Part shown: in pieces, positions 18,437 to 26,881 of the stretch
How the letters are laid out: the number at the start of each line of letters is the position of its first letter
How positions within the stretch are numbered: the stretch's first letter is position 1
Assembly (NCBI GenBank): GCA_046331095.1
Contig: JAXLRM010000006.1
Span: 1 to 64,000 of the forward strand
Reading direction: 5' to 3'
Origin: JAIBAC01 sp046331095
Lineage (GTDB): Bacteria > Actinomycetota > Acidimicrobiia > UBA2766
DNA length: 64,000 nucleotides
Notes under the pieces: model-generated
What the model saw: only the letters and a program-made list of their open reading frames with translations
The model's database searches: none
What the model was told of the DNA's origin: nothing
Translations under genes and position numbers: made by a program

Positions 18437-18558
18437 ACTTCCCCGCCGCGGGGCGAGATCCTGCGGGTCTTCTGAGCCGTGTACGGCAACTCGCGGCACA
18501 CGGGCGTCGAGGCCATGGCGCCACTCGTCATCGGAGGCTCCGGACTGTTCACTGCCGT

Positions 18559-18617
18559 GGGGCGGCGGTCGTGGCCGCCGGGGCCGTGGTGGGCGGCGGG
18601 GCTGCCTCGAGGCGGGC
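18559..18617 (-). pseudogene. Duplicate scrap of the SGNH hydrolase 3' end
   Basis: These 59 nt match 22096-22154, the 3' end of the SGNH hydrolase gene, in the same orientation with about two mismatches, and then diverge. The matched part encodes the Ala/Pro/Thr-rich tail. With the MBOAT scrap at 19204-19242 it marks what looks like a deleted second copy of the O-acyltransferase locus. Confidence 0.65.
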
Positions 18618-18739
18618 ACGCAGCGTCGGCAGGCCAGTCGCGGGGCGGCTCCCCCACCAGTGCCTCGGCGCGTTCAGTGCCTGGCCGCGGGTCGCCGGGT
18701 GCGGTGCTGGCACAGGGTGGGGCAGCCCCTGGCATCCGG

Positions 18740-18977
18740 CATCTTCACCTCGTGGATCCCGTCATCCTGGCCAGCGCACGCCGACACGGGATCGATGACG
18801 ATGACATGCTCCACGCATACCACCACCGCATGCGGGTTGTTACAAGGCGATGACCTCGTCATGCTGATCGGTGGTGACAGGTCCGGTCGTCTTGTCGAGG
18901 TTGGCCTGGTGACGTCCGAGGACGGCATCGAGTTCGTCGTGCACGCCATGCCCGCTCGACCGCATTTGACCAGGTGA
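18740..18977 (+). pseudogene. Frameshifted toxin-like gene (IHAMPxRxK family)
   Basis: Two frames together spell a small toxin-like protein. The first gives LVDPVILASARRHGIDDDDMLHAYHHRMRVV, then after a frameshift comes GDDLVMLIGGDRSGRLVEVG and GIEFVVHAMPARPHLTR. This matches a widespread actinobacterial family ending in HAMPxRxKY that sits beside a small antitoxin-like partner. The frame break near 18840 falls inside the conserved core, so the gene is probably dead. Its stop overlaps a GTG of the downstream partner. Confidence 0.5.
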
Positions 18978-18979
18978 TC

Positions 18980-19140
18980 ATGATGGCGCGTTCCATCCAA
19001 GAGATCCTCGACCACGCCGAGGGGTTGGCCGACCGGTTCGAGGCCTACGAACCCGCACCCGACGACAAGGTCGACGTGGCCGAATACCACCGCCGACGCC
19101 GCCCAGCAGCGCTTCGCCACCCTCTCCGACACGGCCTGAG
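18980..19140 (+). pseudogene. Truncated antitoxin-like partner
   Basis: Starts MMARSIQEILDHAEGLADRFEAYEPAP, the conserved N-terminus of the small protein usually encoded after the HAMPxRxK family toxin. After VDVAEYHRRRR the family similarity ends, and another frame carries TADAAQQRFATLSDTA to a stop at 19139. The helix-turn-helix tail of the family is absent. It is coupled to the frameshifted toxin by a GTGA overlap, so both halves of the pair are degraded. Confidence 0.45.
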
Positions 19141-19203
19141 CGCATCCGGACATCCCGGGACACCCACGGCAATCTCTCCCCGGAGTCCAACTCGACGGCA
19201 TTG

Positions 19204-19242
19204 ACACCTCGTCCACGATCGCGGTCGCGAGGAAGCTCGCGA
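19204..19242 (-). pseudogene. Duplicate scrap of the MBOAT acyltransferase gene
   Basis: These 39 nt are identical to 24024-24062 inside the MBOAT gene and lie in the same orientation. They encode ASFLATAIVDEV on the minus strand. The surrounding sequence is unrelated. Order and orientation relative to the SGNH scrap at 18559 are the same as in the intact locus, but the spacing is about 0.65 kb instead of 1.9 kb. Confidence 0.7.
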
Positions 19243-19382
19243 GCTCGACCACGGGAGGGGTGCCCGTCCTCCTCGTCGAGGGCGAGTCGATCCTGGGCCT
19301 CGACCGGAACCGGGTGCCGAACGTGTCGGTGTGGGCGACGGCGACGCGCAGCGCCCTGGAGGTGAGCTGGTCTGTTCGAGGG

Positions 19383-19700
19383 TCACAGGCCCAGCATGGC
19401 GCGGATGCCGCTGTCGACGGCATCGAGTAGAGCCCGGGGCAACTGGCCGACACGGTCACCAAGCCAGGAGCGATCGACCAGTTCCAGTCCGAGCGGCACG
19501 GCGACAGAAGGTCTCGGTAGGCCAGTCGCAGCGGGGCTGAGCAGGACATTGCCGGCGATGCCGGCGCGAGCGAGGTTCGAGGTCAACGGCACGACATGGG
19601 TCTGCCAGACGTCCACACCGAGAACGTCCTGGGAGGACACGACGACGCAAGGGCGCGCTTTGTCGAGATCGATCCAGTGGACACCGCCACGGGTCACCAC
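19383..19700 (-). CDS. MazF/PemK-type toxin
   Basis: A 105-aa MazF/PemK endoribonuclease. The conserved N-terminal pattern is visible (VTRGGVHWIDLDKARPCVVVSS, then THVVPLTSN), followed by AGNVLLSPAATGLPRPSVAVP and LGDRVGQLP, matching the beta-barrel core of the family. It overlaps the upstream antitoxin by 7 nt, giving translational coupling. It should cut mRNA or tRNA at short specific sites when unbound. Confidence 0.9.
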   Translation of the reverse strand: MVTRGGVHWIDLDKARPCVVVSSQDVLGVDVWQTHVVPLTSNLARAGIAGNVLLSPAATGLPRPSVAVPLGLELVDRSWLGDRVGQLPRALLDAVDSGIRAMLGL

Positions 19701-19924
19701 GGCGCAGATCGCCCCATCCGCTCACCCGCTGCCACGGCGTCCCGCTCGGTCGGGCGCTCACTCTCGGACAGAGCAGCGTCCGCCAGGAGCTGATCCGCCA
19801 GCGACGTCGTCGACTGCGCGGCGTGGCGTCGGAGCTGATCGGTCACCCACCTGGAGAAGGGCACGTCGAGACTCTCGATGATCGGCACCACGTCGTCGGG
19901 GACACTGATCGTCTTGTTCGGCAT
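19694..19924 (-). CDS. MazE-like antitoxin
   Basis: A 76-aa antitoxin. The N-terminal MPNKTISVPDDVVPIIESLDVPFSRWV is a ribbon-helix-helix-type DNA-binding motif (hydrophobic strand, then helix). The acidic/polar tail, ending MGRSAPW, is the likely toxin-binding part. The ATG at 19924 lies inside a perfect palindrome, so the protein probably represses its own operon there. Confidence 0.85.
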   Translation of the reverse strand: MPNKTISVPDDVVPIIESLDVPFSRWVTDQLRRHAAQSTTSLADQLLADAALSESERPTERDAVAAGERMGRSAPW

Positions 19925-19944
19925 GTACGTAGCATACGTACATG
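19922..19944. promoter_or_regulatory. Perfect palindromic operator at the mazEF start
   Basis: CATGTACGTA and its exact complement TACGTACATG are separated by the 3 nt GCA, giving 10-bp arms. The left arm contains the antitoxin start codon. It is AT-rich against a strongly GC-rich background. The position suggests a leaderless transcript whose start site is covered by the antitoxin or antitoxin-toxin complex. Confidence 0.75.
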
Positions 19945-20159
19945 TACAGCCTCTGGCAAGGCCTCCCCGATCAGCGTCAACGTCGTCTGTCCACGCCCGA
20001 CCGGCAGACCCTGTCGGTCAGCGGCGGACTCGCCACGGCCTGAGCCGCGACGCAGGGGCGCCGGCTGCCGGCGGCTTGTATGGTCGCAGCCGTCTCTCGC
20101 CGACCCACCCGCCGCGGCACGGGCGCCGCGGAGGGGAACCGGACGCAACGGAGGCTGAC

Positions 20160-21545
20160 ATGGCCGGGTTCTTGCTGCCCGAGGAGCCGATCGGCACCCT
20201 CGACGCATATCTCGCGACCGACACAGGCGGGCGCGGCATCGAGGCCGCGCACCGTATCGGCGCCGAGGCGACGATCCAGACGATCACCGATTCGGGCCTG
20301 CGCGGCCGCGGCGGCGGCGGGTTCCCGACCGGGCGCAAGTGGGCGACGATCGCAGCCCAAGAGGGCAGCCGCCGCTTCCTCGTGTGCAACGGCGCCGAAG
20401 GCGAGCCGGGCACCTTCAAGGACCGGGCGCTGCTGCGCGCCAACCCCTACCAGGTCGTCGAAGGACTGATCATCGCCGCGTTCGCGGTCCGCGCGGCGGA
20501 GGCGTTCGTGTGCCTCAAGGCCGGCTTCGAGCGTGAGACCGCCGCCCTCATCGAAGCCGTCGAGCAGTTCCAGACCGCCGGCATCTGCGGCAACTGCACC
20601 GTCAACGTCGTCGAGGGCCCCGACGAGTACCTCTACGGCGAGGAGAAGGCGATGCTCGAAGTGATCGAGGGCAAGCCGCCGCTGCCACGCTGGTTCCCTC
20701 CCTACGAGCACGGCCTCTTCGCCTCCGAACCCCAAGAGGGTTGGGAGGCCGGCCCCCACGGCGGGCGGATCCGCACCGACGAACCGAACCCGACGCTGGT
20801 CAACAACATCGGCACGCTCGCCAACGCCGCCCACATCCTCGCCCACGGTGCCGACTGGTTCCGCTCCTTCGGGACCCAGGAGTCGCCCGGCACGATCGTC
20901 GCCACCGTCGTCGGCGACGTCGCCGCACCCGGCGTCGGCGAGGTCGAGCTCGGCACGCCTCTCGGCGAGGTCATCGACACCATCGGCGGCGGCGTACGCG
21001 AGGGCCGCAGCGTCAAGGCGGTCTTCTCCGGCGTCGCCAACCCCGTCGTCACCGCGGCGCAGCTCGACACGCCGGTCAGCTACGAAGGGTTCGCCGCGAT
21101 CGGCAGCGGCATGGGCTCGGCGGGCTTCATCGTCTACGACGACACCGCCTGCATGGTCGACACCGCCTACCGCCTCTCGCGGTTCCTCTCGGTCGAGTCG
21201 TGCGGGCAGTGCCCGCCGTGCAAGCTCGGCTCCGGCGCGATCACCGAGCACCTCGCCCGCATCCAGGACGGCGCCGGCGACCTCGGCGACATCGACGCCA
21301 TCGAGGGCTGGCTCCAGCGGGTCACCGACGGCAGCCGTTGCTACCTTGCCACCGAGGAGCGCAACATGGTGAGCAGCGTCCTGCGTGCATTCCCCGGCGA
21401 GTTCGTCGACCACATCGAAGAGCACCGCTGCCCCCAGAGCGAGGCGCGCCCGATCCCCAAGCTCGTCGACGTCTCCGGCGGGCACGCCACCTACGACGAG
21501 TCCTACTGGCGCAAGCGTCCCGACTGGACCTACGAGGCCGAATGA
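20160..21545 (+). CDS. nuoF: NuoF-like NADH dehydrogenase flavoprotein subunit
   Basis: A 461-aa protein with the full complex I 51-kDa signature: GLRGRGGGGFPTGRKW (FMN loop), GAEGEPGTFKDRALL (NADH site), the SLBB region, and the 4Fe-4S motif ESCGQCPPCKLGSGAI with a fourth Cys in SRCYLATEE. The ATG at 20160 has GGAGG 8 nt upstream. No nuoE or nuoG is adjacent, so it may be the diaphorase subunit of another system (formate dehydrogenase, hydrogenase) or work with subunits encoded elsewhere. Its stop overlaps the DUF488 start. Confidence 0.85.
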   Translation: MAGFLLPEEPIGTLDAYLATDTGGRGIEAAHRIGAEATIQTITDSGLRGRGGGGFPTGRKWATIAAQEGSRRFLVCNGAEGEPGTFKDRALLRANPYQVVEGLIIAAFAVRAAEAFVCLKAGFERETAALIEAVEQFQTAGICGNCTVNVVEGPDEYLYGEEKAMLEVIEGKPPLPRWFPPYEHGLFASEPQEGWEAGPHGGRIRTDEPNPTLVNNIGTLANAAHILAHGADWFRSFGTQESPGTIVATVVGDVAAPGVGEVELGTPLGEVIDTIGGGVREGRSVKAVFSGVANPVVTAAQLDTPVSYEGFAAIGSGMGSAGFIVYDDTACMVDTAYRLSRFLSVESCGQCPPCKLGSGAITEHLARIQDGAGDLGDIDAIEGWLQRVTDGSRCYLATEERNMVSSVLRAFPGEFVDHIEEHRCPQSEARPIPKLVDVSGGHATYDESYWRKRPDWTYEAE

Positions 21546-21928
21546 GCGAACCCGACGTCGAGATCCGCCGCGTCTACGGCGAGAGCGCCGCCGGAGCCGC
21601 AGGCCGTGGCGAGCACCGCATCCTCGTCGACCGGCTCTGGCCCCGCGGGATCGCAAAAGCCGACGCCACCTGGGAGGAGTGGGCCAAGGACGTGGCGCCG
21701 AGCACCGAGCTGCGCCGCTGGTACGGCCACGACGTGGAGCGCTGGGACGAGTTCGTGACCCGCTACCGCGCCGAGCTCGCCGAAGCCCCGGCGTCGGACG
21801 CGCTCGCGCACCTCGAGGAGCTCGCGGCGGCAGGCAAGCTCGTCCTGTTGACCGCGACCAAAGACGTCGAGCACTCCGCCGCGTGGGTGCTCGAGCACAC
21901 GATCGCCGACAAGGGGACCAAGAGATGA
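21542..21928 (+). CDS. DUF488-family protein
   Basis: A 128-aa DUF488 protein. The family motif VDRLWPRGIAKADA and the downstream WAKDVAPSTELRRWYGHD segment are clear, and the protein ends LLTATKDVEHSAAWVLEHTI. DUF488 is a small alpha/beta domain of unproven function. Start overlaps the nuoF stop (ATGA) and its stop overlaps the next ATG (ATGA), so three genes are translationally chained. The third is truncated. Confidence 0.85.
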   Translation: MSEPDVEIRRVYGESAAGAAGRGEHRILVDRLWPRGIAKADATWEEWAKDVAPSTELRRWYGHDVERWDEFVTRYRAELAEAPASDALAHLEELAAAGKLVLLTATKDVEHSAAWVLEHTIADKGTKR

Positions 21929-22059
21929 GCGAGTCGTGCGACGTCGTCGTGGTCGGGTCGGGCCCCGGCGGGCTGAGCGCCGCCGCGTGCCTGGCGGCGG
22001 CCGGGCGGCAGGTGCTCGTGCTCGAACGCCACGACCTCGCACCACTCGAGGCCGCGTAA
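21925..22059 (+). pseudogene. N-terminal scrap of an FAD-dependent oxidoreductase
   Basis: Only 44 residues: MSESCDVVVVGSGPGGLSAA, then CLAAAGRQVLVLERH and a stop. This is the dinucleotide-binding beta-alpha-beta of a phytoene desaturase/FAD amine oxidase-like enzyme with the catalytic domain gone. It breaks off about 25 nt before the 3' end of the SGNH hydrolase gene, so a deletion or the arrival of the O-acyltransferase block probably cut it. Confidence 0.75.
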
Positions 22060-22085
22060 GTCACAGTGACTTCCGCGCGGTCCCA

Positions 22086-23249
22086 CTACTCCTGCGGGGC
22101 GGCGGTGGTGGCCGCCGGGGCCGTGGTGGGCGGCGGGGCTGCTTCGAGGCGGGCTGCCAGTGTCGTCAGGGACTTCTCGAGCGCGGGTAGCACCTTCGAC
22201 GCCTCCCGCTTGGCGCCTTCGAGGGTCATGTGGATGCCGTCGCCGGCACGCATCCGCGCTGTCTTGCCGGCGGGGTCGGCCAGGTAGTCGGCGTAGCTGC
22301 CGCCGCTGTCCGCGAACGTGCGGTAGATGTCCACGAAGGTGATGTTGGGCCGCCGCGCCGCCTCGGACTCGTAGATGCCGTTCATGATCTCGAAGCGGTC
22401 GCCGACCTTGGAGGCCCGCGGGATCGGCAGGCCCACCCAGACGACCGGCCTCTGCCACGGGCCGGAGACGATGTCCATCATGATGCCGACGCGCCGCGCG
22501 TACTCGGCGGTCCACTCGTCGGTGCCGAAGCGGATGCGGGTGCCGTCCTCGAAGGCCATGTCCTGGCCGTCGTTGCCGCCGAACTGGACGACGACGGCCT
22601 TGGGGTTCGCCGCGCCGAGGACCTTCGTCGCCTTCGCGGGCCAGTTGTACTCGTCGGGGCGGGCAAGGCCCGTGGCGGGCTTGTACACCGTCGAGATCGG
22701 TGTGATGCCTTGCTGTTCGGCGTCACGGGACAGCGGCGTCGCCATGTCGTTCGCCATCGAGTCGCCCATGATGATCACCCCGTCGGCCTCGCGGGCGAGA
22801 GCGAGCGGGTCGGCGACAATCGTCGGGGCAGGGGCGACGATCACCGCGTCGGACTCCTCTTGGGGCCTGTCGCCGTCGATGAGGCTGCGCAGCCTGTTCA
22901 TGCCCAGGCCGCCGCTGACGGCGACGACCGGCTTCATCAGTGCCACCGAGGCGCTGCGCTGCCAACCCGCGGGCTGGCTCTCGGCGGTCCGCATGATCCC
23001 GTCGGCGTTGAGCAACAGCCCCAGCGTGAGAGCCACGAAGGTGACCAGGATCACCTGAGCTGCCGACATGGCCTTCCTGCGGTCCCGGCGGCGGCCGGTG
23101 ACCGTCAGGGTGTCACCCCGCACGCCCCTCGGCCCTGCGGGCGCCGCCGGCTCGGCCGACTCCGGCTGCTCCGTCGACGGCGGCTCCGGCGCGGGCGCGC
23201 TCGCGGTCTGGGGGCGCCGTCGGTCGGTGGTGATGGTCAGCCCTGCCAT
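22086..23249 (-). CDS. Membrane-anchored SGNH (GDSL) hydrolase
   Basis: A 387-aa DUF459-type SGNH hydrolase. A Pro/Ala-rich cytoplasmic N-terminus leads to one membrane helix (AQVILVTFVALTLGLLL). The extracellular domain has the block I serine in IIMGDSMAND, the GND block in QFGGNDGQDM, and the Asp-His pair in AGDGIHMTLEGA. It ends in an Ala/Pro/Thr tail. Start ATG at 23249 lies 7 nt after the MBOAT stop. Paired MBOAT and SGNH proteins O-acetylate polysaccharides: the MBOAT moves acyl groups across the membrane and the SGNH partner transfers them. Confidence 0.88.
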   Translation of the reverse strand: MAGLTITTDRRRPQTASAPAPEPPSTEQPESAEPAAPAGPRGVRGDTLTVTGRRRDRRKAMSAAQVILVTFVALTLGLLLNADGIMRTAESQPAGWQRSASVALMKPVVAVSGGLGMNRLRSLIDGDRPQEESDAVIVAPAPTIVADPLALAREADGVIIMGDSMANDMATPLSRDAEQQGITPISTVYKPATGLARPDEYNWPAKATKVLGAANPKAVVVQFGGNDGQDMAFEDGTRIRFGTDEWTAEYARRVGIMMDIVSGPWQRPVVWVGLPIPRASKVGDRFEIMNGIYESEAARRPNITFVDIYRTFADSGGSYADYLADPAGKTARMRAGDGIHMTLEGAKREASKVLPALEKSLTTLAARLEAAPPPTTAPAATTAAPQE

Positions 23250-23256
23250 CGCGGCC

Positions 23257-24681
23257 TCAGAACTGGAAGTAGATGAACGGCATGACACCCGTCGGCCCGA
23301 ACGCGTCGATCACGACGAGCGCCAGGGCCAGACCGACGGCCTGCACGATCGGAGCGGCCCGTGACACCCTCGCGAGCACCCGCGACCCCAGACCCGCCGG
23401 GACGAACTGCGCGCCGAGCCCGACGGCGATCGCCACCAGGACCGCCGGCGTCACCGCCCGCGCCGGACCCCACGCGGTCAGGAGCCGCCACAGCAGGTCG
23501 AACGCCGTCCCGAACGAGTCCGCACGGAAGAACACCCAGGCGAGGCACACGAAGGAGAAGGTGCCCAGGCGCGCCAGCCACATCCGCGCCGGCGTGATCG
23601 GCACCGCCTCGATCCCCAGCGCCTCCCGCCGCGACGTGCGGTAGTGGTGCACGACCAGAGCCGTGCCGTGCAACGCCCCCCAGAACACGAAGGTCCACGC
23701 GGCGCCGTGCCACAGCCCACCGAGGAGCATCGTGGCGAACAGGTTCACGTACATGCGCACGTGACCACGACGGTTGCCGCCCAAGGGGATGTAGAGGTAG
23801 TCGCGCAGCCACCGCGACAGCGTCATGTGCCAGCGGTGCCAGAACTCCTGGACGTTGACGGCGGTGTAGGGGCGGTCGAAGTTCTGCGGGAACCTGAACC
23901 CCAACAGCAGGGCGATCCCGATCGCGATGTCGGTGTAGCCGCTGAAGTCCGCGTAGATCTGCACCGCGTACCCGACGATCGCGACGAGGATGTCCGGCGA
24001 CGAGAACTGCCCGGGAGCGCGGAACACCTCGTCCACGATCGCGGTCGCGAGGAAGCTCGCGATCACGACCTTCTTGAAGAGGCCACCCGCGATGAGCCAG
24101 AACGCACGCGTCGCGTCGACACGGCGCCGGTCCGCCGGTTCCGCCAGTTGCGGCACGAACTCCGAGGCCCGCACGATCGGACCGGCGACCACGTGGGGGA
24201 AGAACGACAGGTAGACGGCGAAGTCGACCAGGCTGACCGTGCGGAAGCGGTTGCGGAAGACGTCGATGACGTAGCTGAGCGCCTGGAACGTGAAGAAGCT
24301 GATGCCGATCGGCAGCGCCACCGTGATGATCGGAGCCGAGATCCCCAGCCCCAACGCGCCGGACACCCCGCTCACCGAGGACACGAAGAAGCCGTAGTAC
24401 TTGAAAAAGCCCAACACGGCGAGGTTGGCGGCCACGGCGGCTGTCAACACCGCCTTCTTCGCCCGCTCGCCCTCCACGGAGCGGATCGTCTCGGCGAAGT
24501 ACCAGTTGGCGACGATGGACGCGGCGAGCAGGAAGCCGAGGCGCCAGTCGAAGGCGCAGTAGAAGACGAAGCTCGCCACCAGGATGAACGGCTTCCACAG
24601 CCGCGGCTTGGGCATCAGCGCCCAGTTCAGGGGCAGCACGACCAAGAAGAACAGGGCGAATCTGATGGTGGGGAACAGCAC
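23257..24681 (-). CDS. MBOAT-family O-acyltransferase (AlgI/DltB-like)
   Basis: A 474-aa polytopic MBOAT protein. Landmarks are FYCAFDWRLGFLL near the N-terminus, LPIGISFFTFQALSYVIDVF, the conserved NVQEFWHRWHMTLSRWLRDY, and the catalytic His in LLGGLWHGAAWTF. It should use cytosolic acyl-CoA to modify an extracellular glycan with the downstream SGNH hydrolase, probably the product of the nearby sugar dehydrogenase/polymerase region. Part of this gene is duplicated at 19204-19242. Confidence 0.92.
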   Translation of the reverse strand: MLFPTIRFALFFLVVLPLNWALMPKPRLWKPFILVASFVFYCAFDWRLGFLLAASIVANWYFAETIRSVEGERAKKAVLTAAVAANLAVLGFFKYYGFFVSSVSGVSGALGLGISAPIITVALPIGISFFTFQALSYVIDVFRNRFRTVSLVDFAVYLSFFPHVVAGPIVRASEFVPQLAEPADRRRVDATRAFWLIAGGLFKKVVIASFLATAIVDEVFRAPGQFSSPDILVAIVGYAVQIYADFSGYTDIAIGIALLLGFRFPQNFDRPYTAVNVQEFWHRWHMTLSRWLRDYLYIPLGGNRRGHVRMYVNLFATMLLGGLWHGAAWTFVFWGALHGTALVVHHYRTSRREALGIEAVPITPARMWLARLGTFSFVCLAWVFFRADSFGTAFDLLWRLLTAWGPARAVTPAVLVAIAVGLGAQFVPAGLGSRVLARVSRAAPIVQAVGLALALVVIDAFGPTGVMPFIYFQF

Positions 24682-24728
24682 GGCAGCCAGGTTCTCCCTC
24701 GCCCGATCCCTGCGGGCGCACCGTCCGG

Positions 24729-24758
24729 TTCGGCAAGCGCAACGAAGCGGTTGCCGAA
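24729..24758 (-). promoter_or_regulatory. Inverted repeat in the MBOAT leader
   Basis: TTCGGCAA and TTGCCGAA form an 8-bp perfect stem around a 14-nt loop, about 48-77 nt upstream of the MBOAT start. It could be a leader hairpin or an operator; no promoter hexamers are convincing nearby. Confidence 0.25.
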
Positions 24759-24811
24759 GCTACCGACGGAGCCGAACACAAGGCCAGACCGCCCGGCGCA
24801 CGCCCAGAGGC

Positions 24812-25759
24812 CTACCCGTCGTAGAGGGCGCGGACGGCCGCGGCGCTGGAGCGGCGGGCTTCTTCCATGCTGCGGGGCTTCACGACCGCCGCCGCCGGGC
24901 CGAGGCGGACCAGGAGACGTTCGAAGAACGCCGCCGACGGCGCCGCGAGGGTGACACGCTGCCAGCCCGCATCCGCCTTCGCACGTGCACGGGCAGGGCC
25001 GACGTCCTCGACGGGGTAACGCTCGATCACCCAGGCGGCCTCGGGCGCGATTTCGAGCACGACACGCAAGTCGGTCGGGTCGGGGCGGTACCCGAACTCG
25101 CCCGGCTCGACGTCACGCTCGAAACGCTCCTCCGAGACCGTCGCCGCCCGGATCCGGTCGAGCCGGAACGTGCGCACGCCGTCGGCGCTGCGGCACCACG
25201 CCGACAGGTACCAGGTGCCCTCGTGACGCACGAGACGCAACGGCTCCACCGCACGCCGGGCCTCACGGCCCCGCGACAGCGACCAGTACACGAGCTCGAC
25301 CACACGGCGCTGCCCGATCGCGCCCGACAGGTCCGCACGCAGGCCCGCCGTCGCGGTGTCGGCGGAGACGTCGAGGGCGCCCTCGCCGCCGAGGACCGCC
25401 TCGAGCTTGGCCGCCGCCGACACCAACGCCGCACCCGCGCCGAGGTCGGGCACCTCGGCGCCCAGGCGTGCCGCGAGCAACAGGCGCGCCGCCGTCGTGC
25501 GGTCGAGACCGAGAGGCCGCGCCAAGGAGTCGGCGCCGGTGAGCCACACCGTGTCCTCGACGATCGCGACGTCGAAGAGGTCGCCGGGGCCGTAAGGCGG
25601 CAGGCCGCAGACCCACAGCAACTCGAGGTCGGCGACGAGAGCCTCGCGGTCGACACCGAAACGCTCGCAGACCGCGTCGACGCCCACGCCCGGGTTCGCG
25701 GCGAGGAAGGGCACCATCTCGAGGATGCGGCGCAGACGCCGGACCGTGCGTGTGCTCAC
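24812..25759 (-). CDS. pafC: PafC-like WYL-domain transcription factor
   Basis: A 315-aa WYL protein. An N-terminal winged-helix region (about 1-60, TRTVRRLRRILEMVPFL) precedes the WYL sensor domain, with HEGTWYLSAWC and the conserved RTFRLDRI. In mycobacteria PafB and PafC form a DNA-damage transcription activator independent of LexA and sit beside pafA. Here the pair lies about 4.5 kb from pafA with two blocks inserted. The GTG start overlaps the pafB stop (GTGA). Confidence 0.88.
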   Translation of the reverse strand: MSTRTVRRLRRILEMVPFLAANPGVGVDAVCERFGVDREALVADLELLWVCGLPPYGPGDLFDVAIVEDTVWLTGADSLARPLGLDRTTAARLLLAARLGAEVPDLGAGAALVSAAAKLEAVLGGEGALDVSADTATAGLRADLSGAIGQRRVVELVYWSLSRGREARRAVEPLRLVRHEGTWYLSAWCRSADGVRTFRLDRIRAATVSEERFERDVEPGEFGYRPDPTDLRVVLEIAPEAAWVIERYPVEDVGPARARAKADAGWQRVTLAAPSAAFFERLLVRLGPAAAVVKPRSMEEARRSSAAAVRALYDG

Positions 25760-26769
25760 CGCGCCCGCCCCGGAGCGGCGCCCGTCGCGACGATCGCGTC
25801 GAGGCGCGCGACGACCTCGTCGCGCAGGTCCCCCGCGGTCACGACCACCGCCGCGTCGAGCAGCGAGAGCACCCACGTCACGAACGCCTCGGGGTTGCGG
25901 ACCCTCACCGTGAGCGTCGGCCACTGCCGGCCCGCCACCTCCACCGGCGGGCCCGCCTCGCCGTGGGCCTGCGGCGCGACCCACCAGAGCCGGTGCGGGT
26001 CGACCGCGATCACCACCGCCAGCGCCGCACCGTCGCCGCGCTCCCAACCGCGGTCGGCGACCGCGTCGGAGACCCTGAACCCCGGCGGGCGTTCGAACGC
26101 GCCCGGCGCGCCCGCGTCGACGTCGCCGACCACACGGTCGAGACGGAACGAGCGCTGCTCGCCCGAGACCGAGTCGGCGCCGACCACGTACCAGTTGCCG
26201 CGCCGGTGCAGGACCCCGTAGGGGCTCACACGCCGCTCACGCCGCTGCGGCGGCGGCCCCGGCGTCTCGTAGGTGAACGTGATCACACGCCGCTGCGCGG
26301 CCGCGACCGTGACCGCCTCGACCAGCGGCGGCGCCACCGTGCCGCTGAACGCCACCGGCGGCGTCGCAGCCGCAGCAGCCGCCACCCCGGTGCCTGCGCC
26401 TGCGCCGGCCGCAGCCCCGGCGCCGAGGTCGCCGCCGAGCGGGCCGGCGTCGCCGAGCGCGAGCGCCGCCGCCACCGCCAACGCCGAACGCTCCTCGAGG
26501 TCGAGGCCGGGATCGTCGACCGGCTCGCTCGGCGGCAGGCGGTAACCGACGTTGTCGGGATCCATGCCGCCGAGACGGTCGATCGGCACCGTCTCCAACG
26601 CGAGGCCGAGCTCGCGCAACGTGTCCTTGTCGCGCTCGAAGGTCCGCCGCGCCGCCTCGCCACCGTGGGCGTAGCCGGGCACGTCGGCCATGATCTGGGC
26701 CGCCGCCACGGGGCGAGGAGCGTCCGCCAGGAACGCCACGAGGTTCACGAGCCGCTCGGTCCTGCTCAC
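25756..26769 (-). CDS. pafB: PafB-like WYL-domain transcription factor
   Basis: A 337-aa protein with an N-terminal winged helix (SRTERLVNLVAFLADAPRP) and a WYL domain (SPYGVLHRRGNWYVVGAD, then RSFRLDRVVGDVD). An unusual Ala/Gly-rich low-complexity insert lies at about 128-150. GTG at 26769 is the likely start: it begins the winged helix and lies 113 bp from the divergent acyltransferase start. Coupled to pafC by a GTGA overlap, so the two probably assemble as a complex. Confidence 0.88.
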   Translation of the reverse strand: MSRTERLVNLVAFLADAPRPVAAAQIMADVPGYAHGGEAARRTFERDKDTLRELGLALETVPIDRLGGMDPDNVGYRLPPSEPVDDPGLDLEERSALAVAAALALGDAGPLGGDLGAGAAAGAGAGTGVAAAAAATPPVAFSGTVAPPLVEAVTVAAAQRRVITFTYETPGPPPQRRERRVSPYGVLHRRGNWYVVGADSVSGEQRSFRLDRVVGDVDAGAPGAFERPPGFRVSDAVADRGWERGDGAALAVVIAVDPHRLWWVAPQAHGEAGPPVEVAGRQWPTLTVRVRNPEAFVTWVLSLLDAAVVVTAGDLRDEVVARLDAIVATGAAPGRAR

Positions 26770-26881
26770 CGCCACGAACCTAGATCGCCCCGGGCGCCGA
26801 GACGCGGCTCCCGCCCCGATGACTTCGGCGGATCCGGGCTCCGGCGTAAACTGGACGCCCACCCCCGAGGGACCCAGCACC

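Noticed and set aside
18674..19549. Minus-strand open frame of 291 codons across the toxin remnants
   Set aside because: It runs antisense to recognisable toxin/antitoxin scraps, includes the MBOAT scrap and has no domain of its own.
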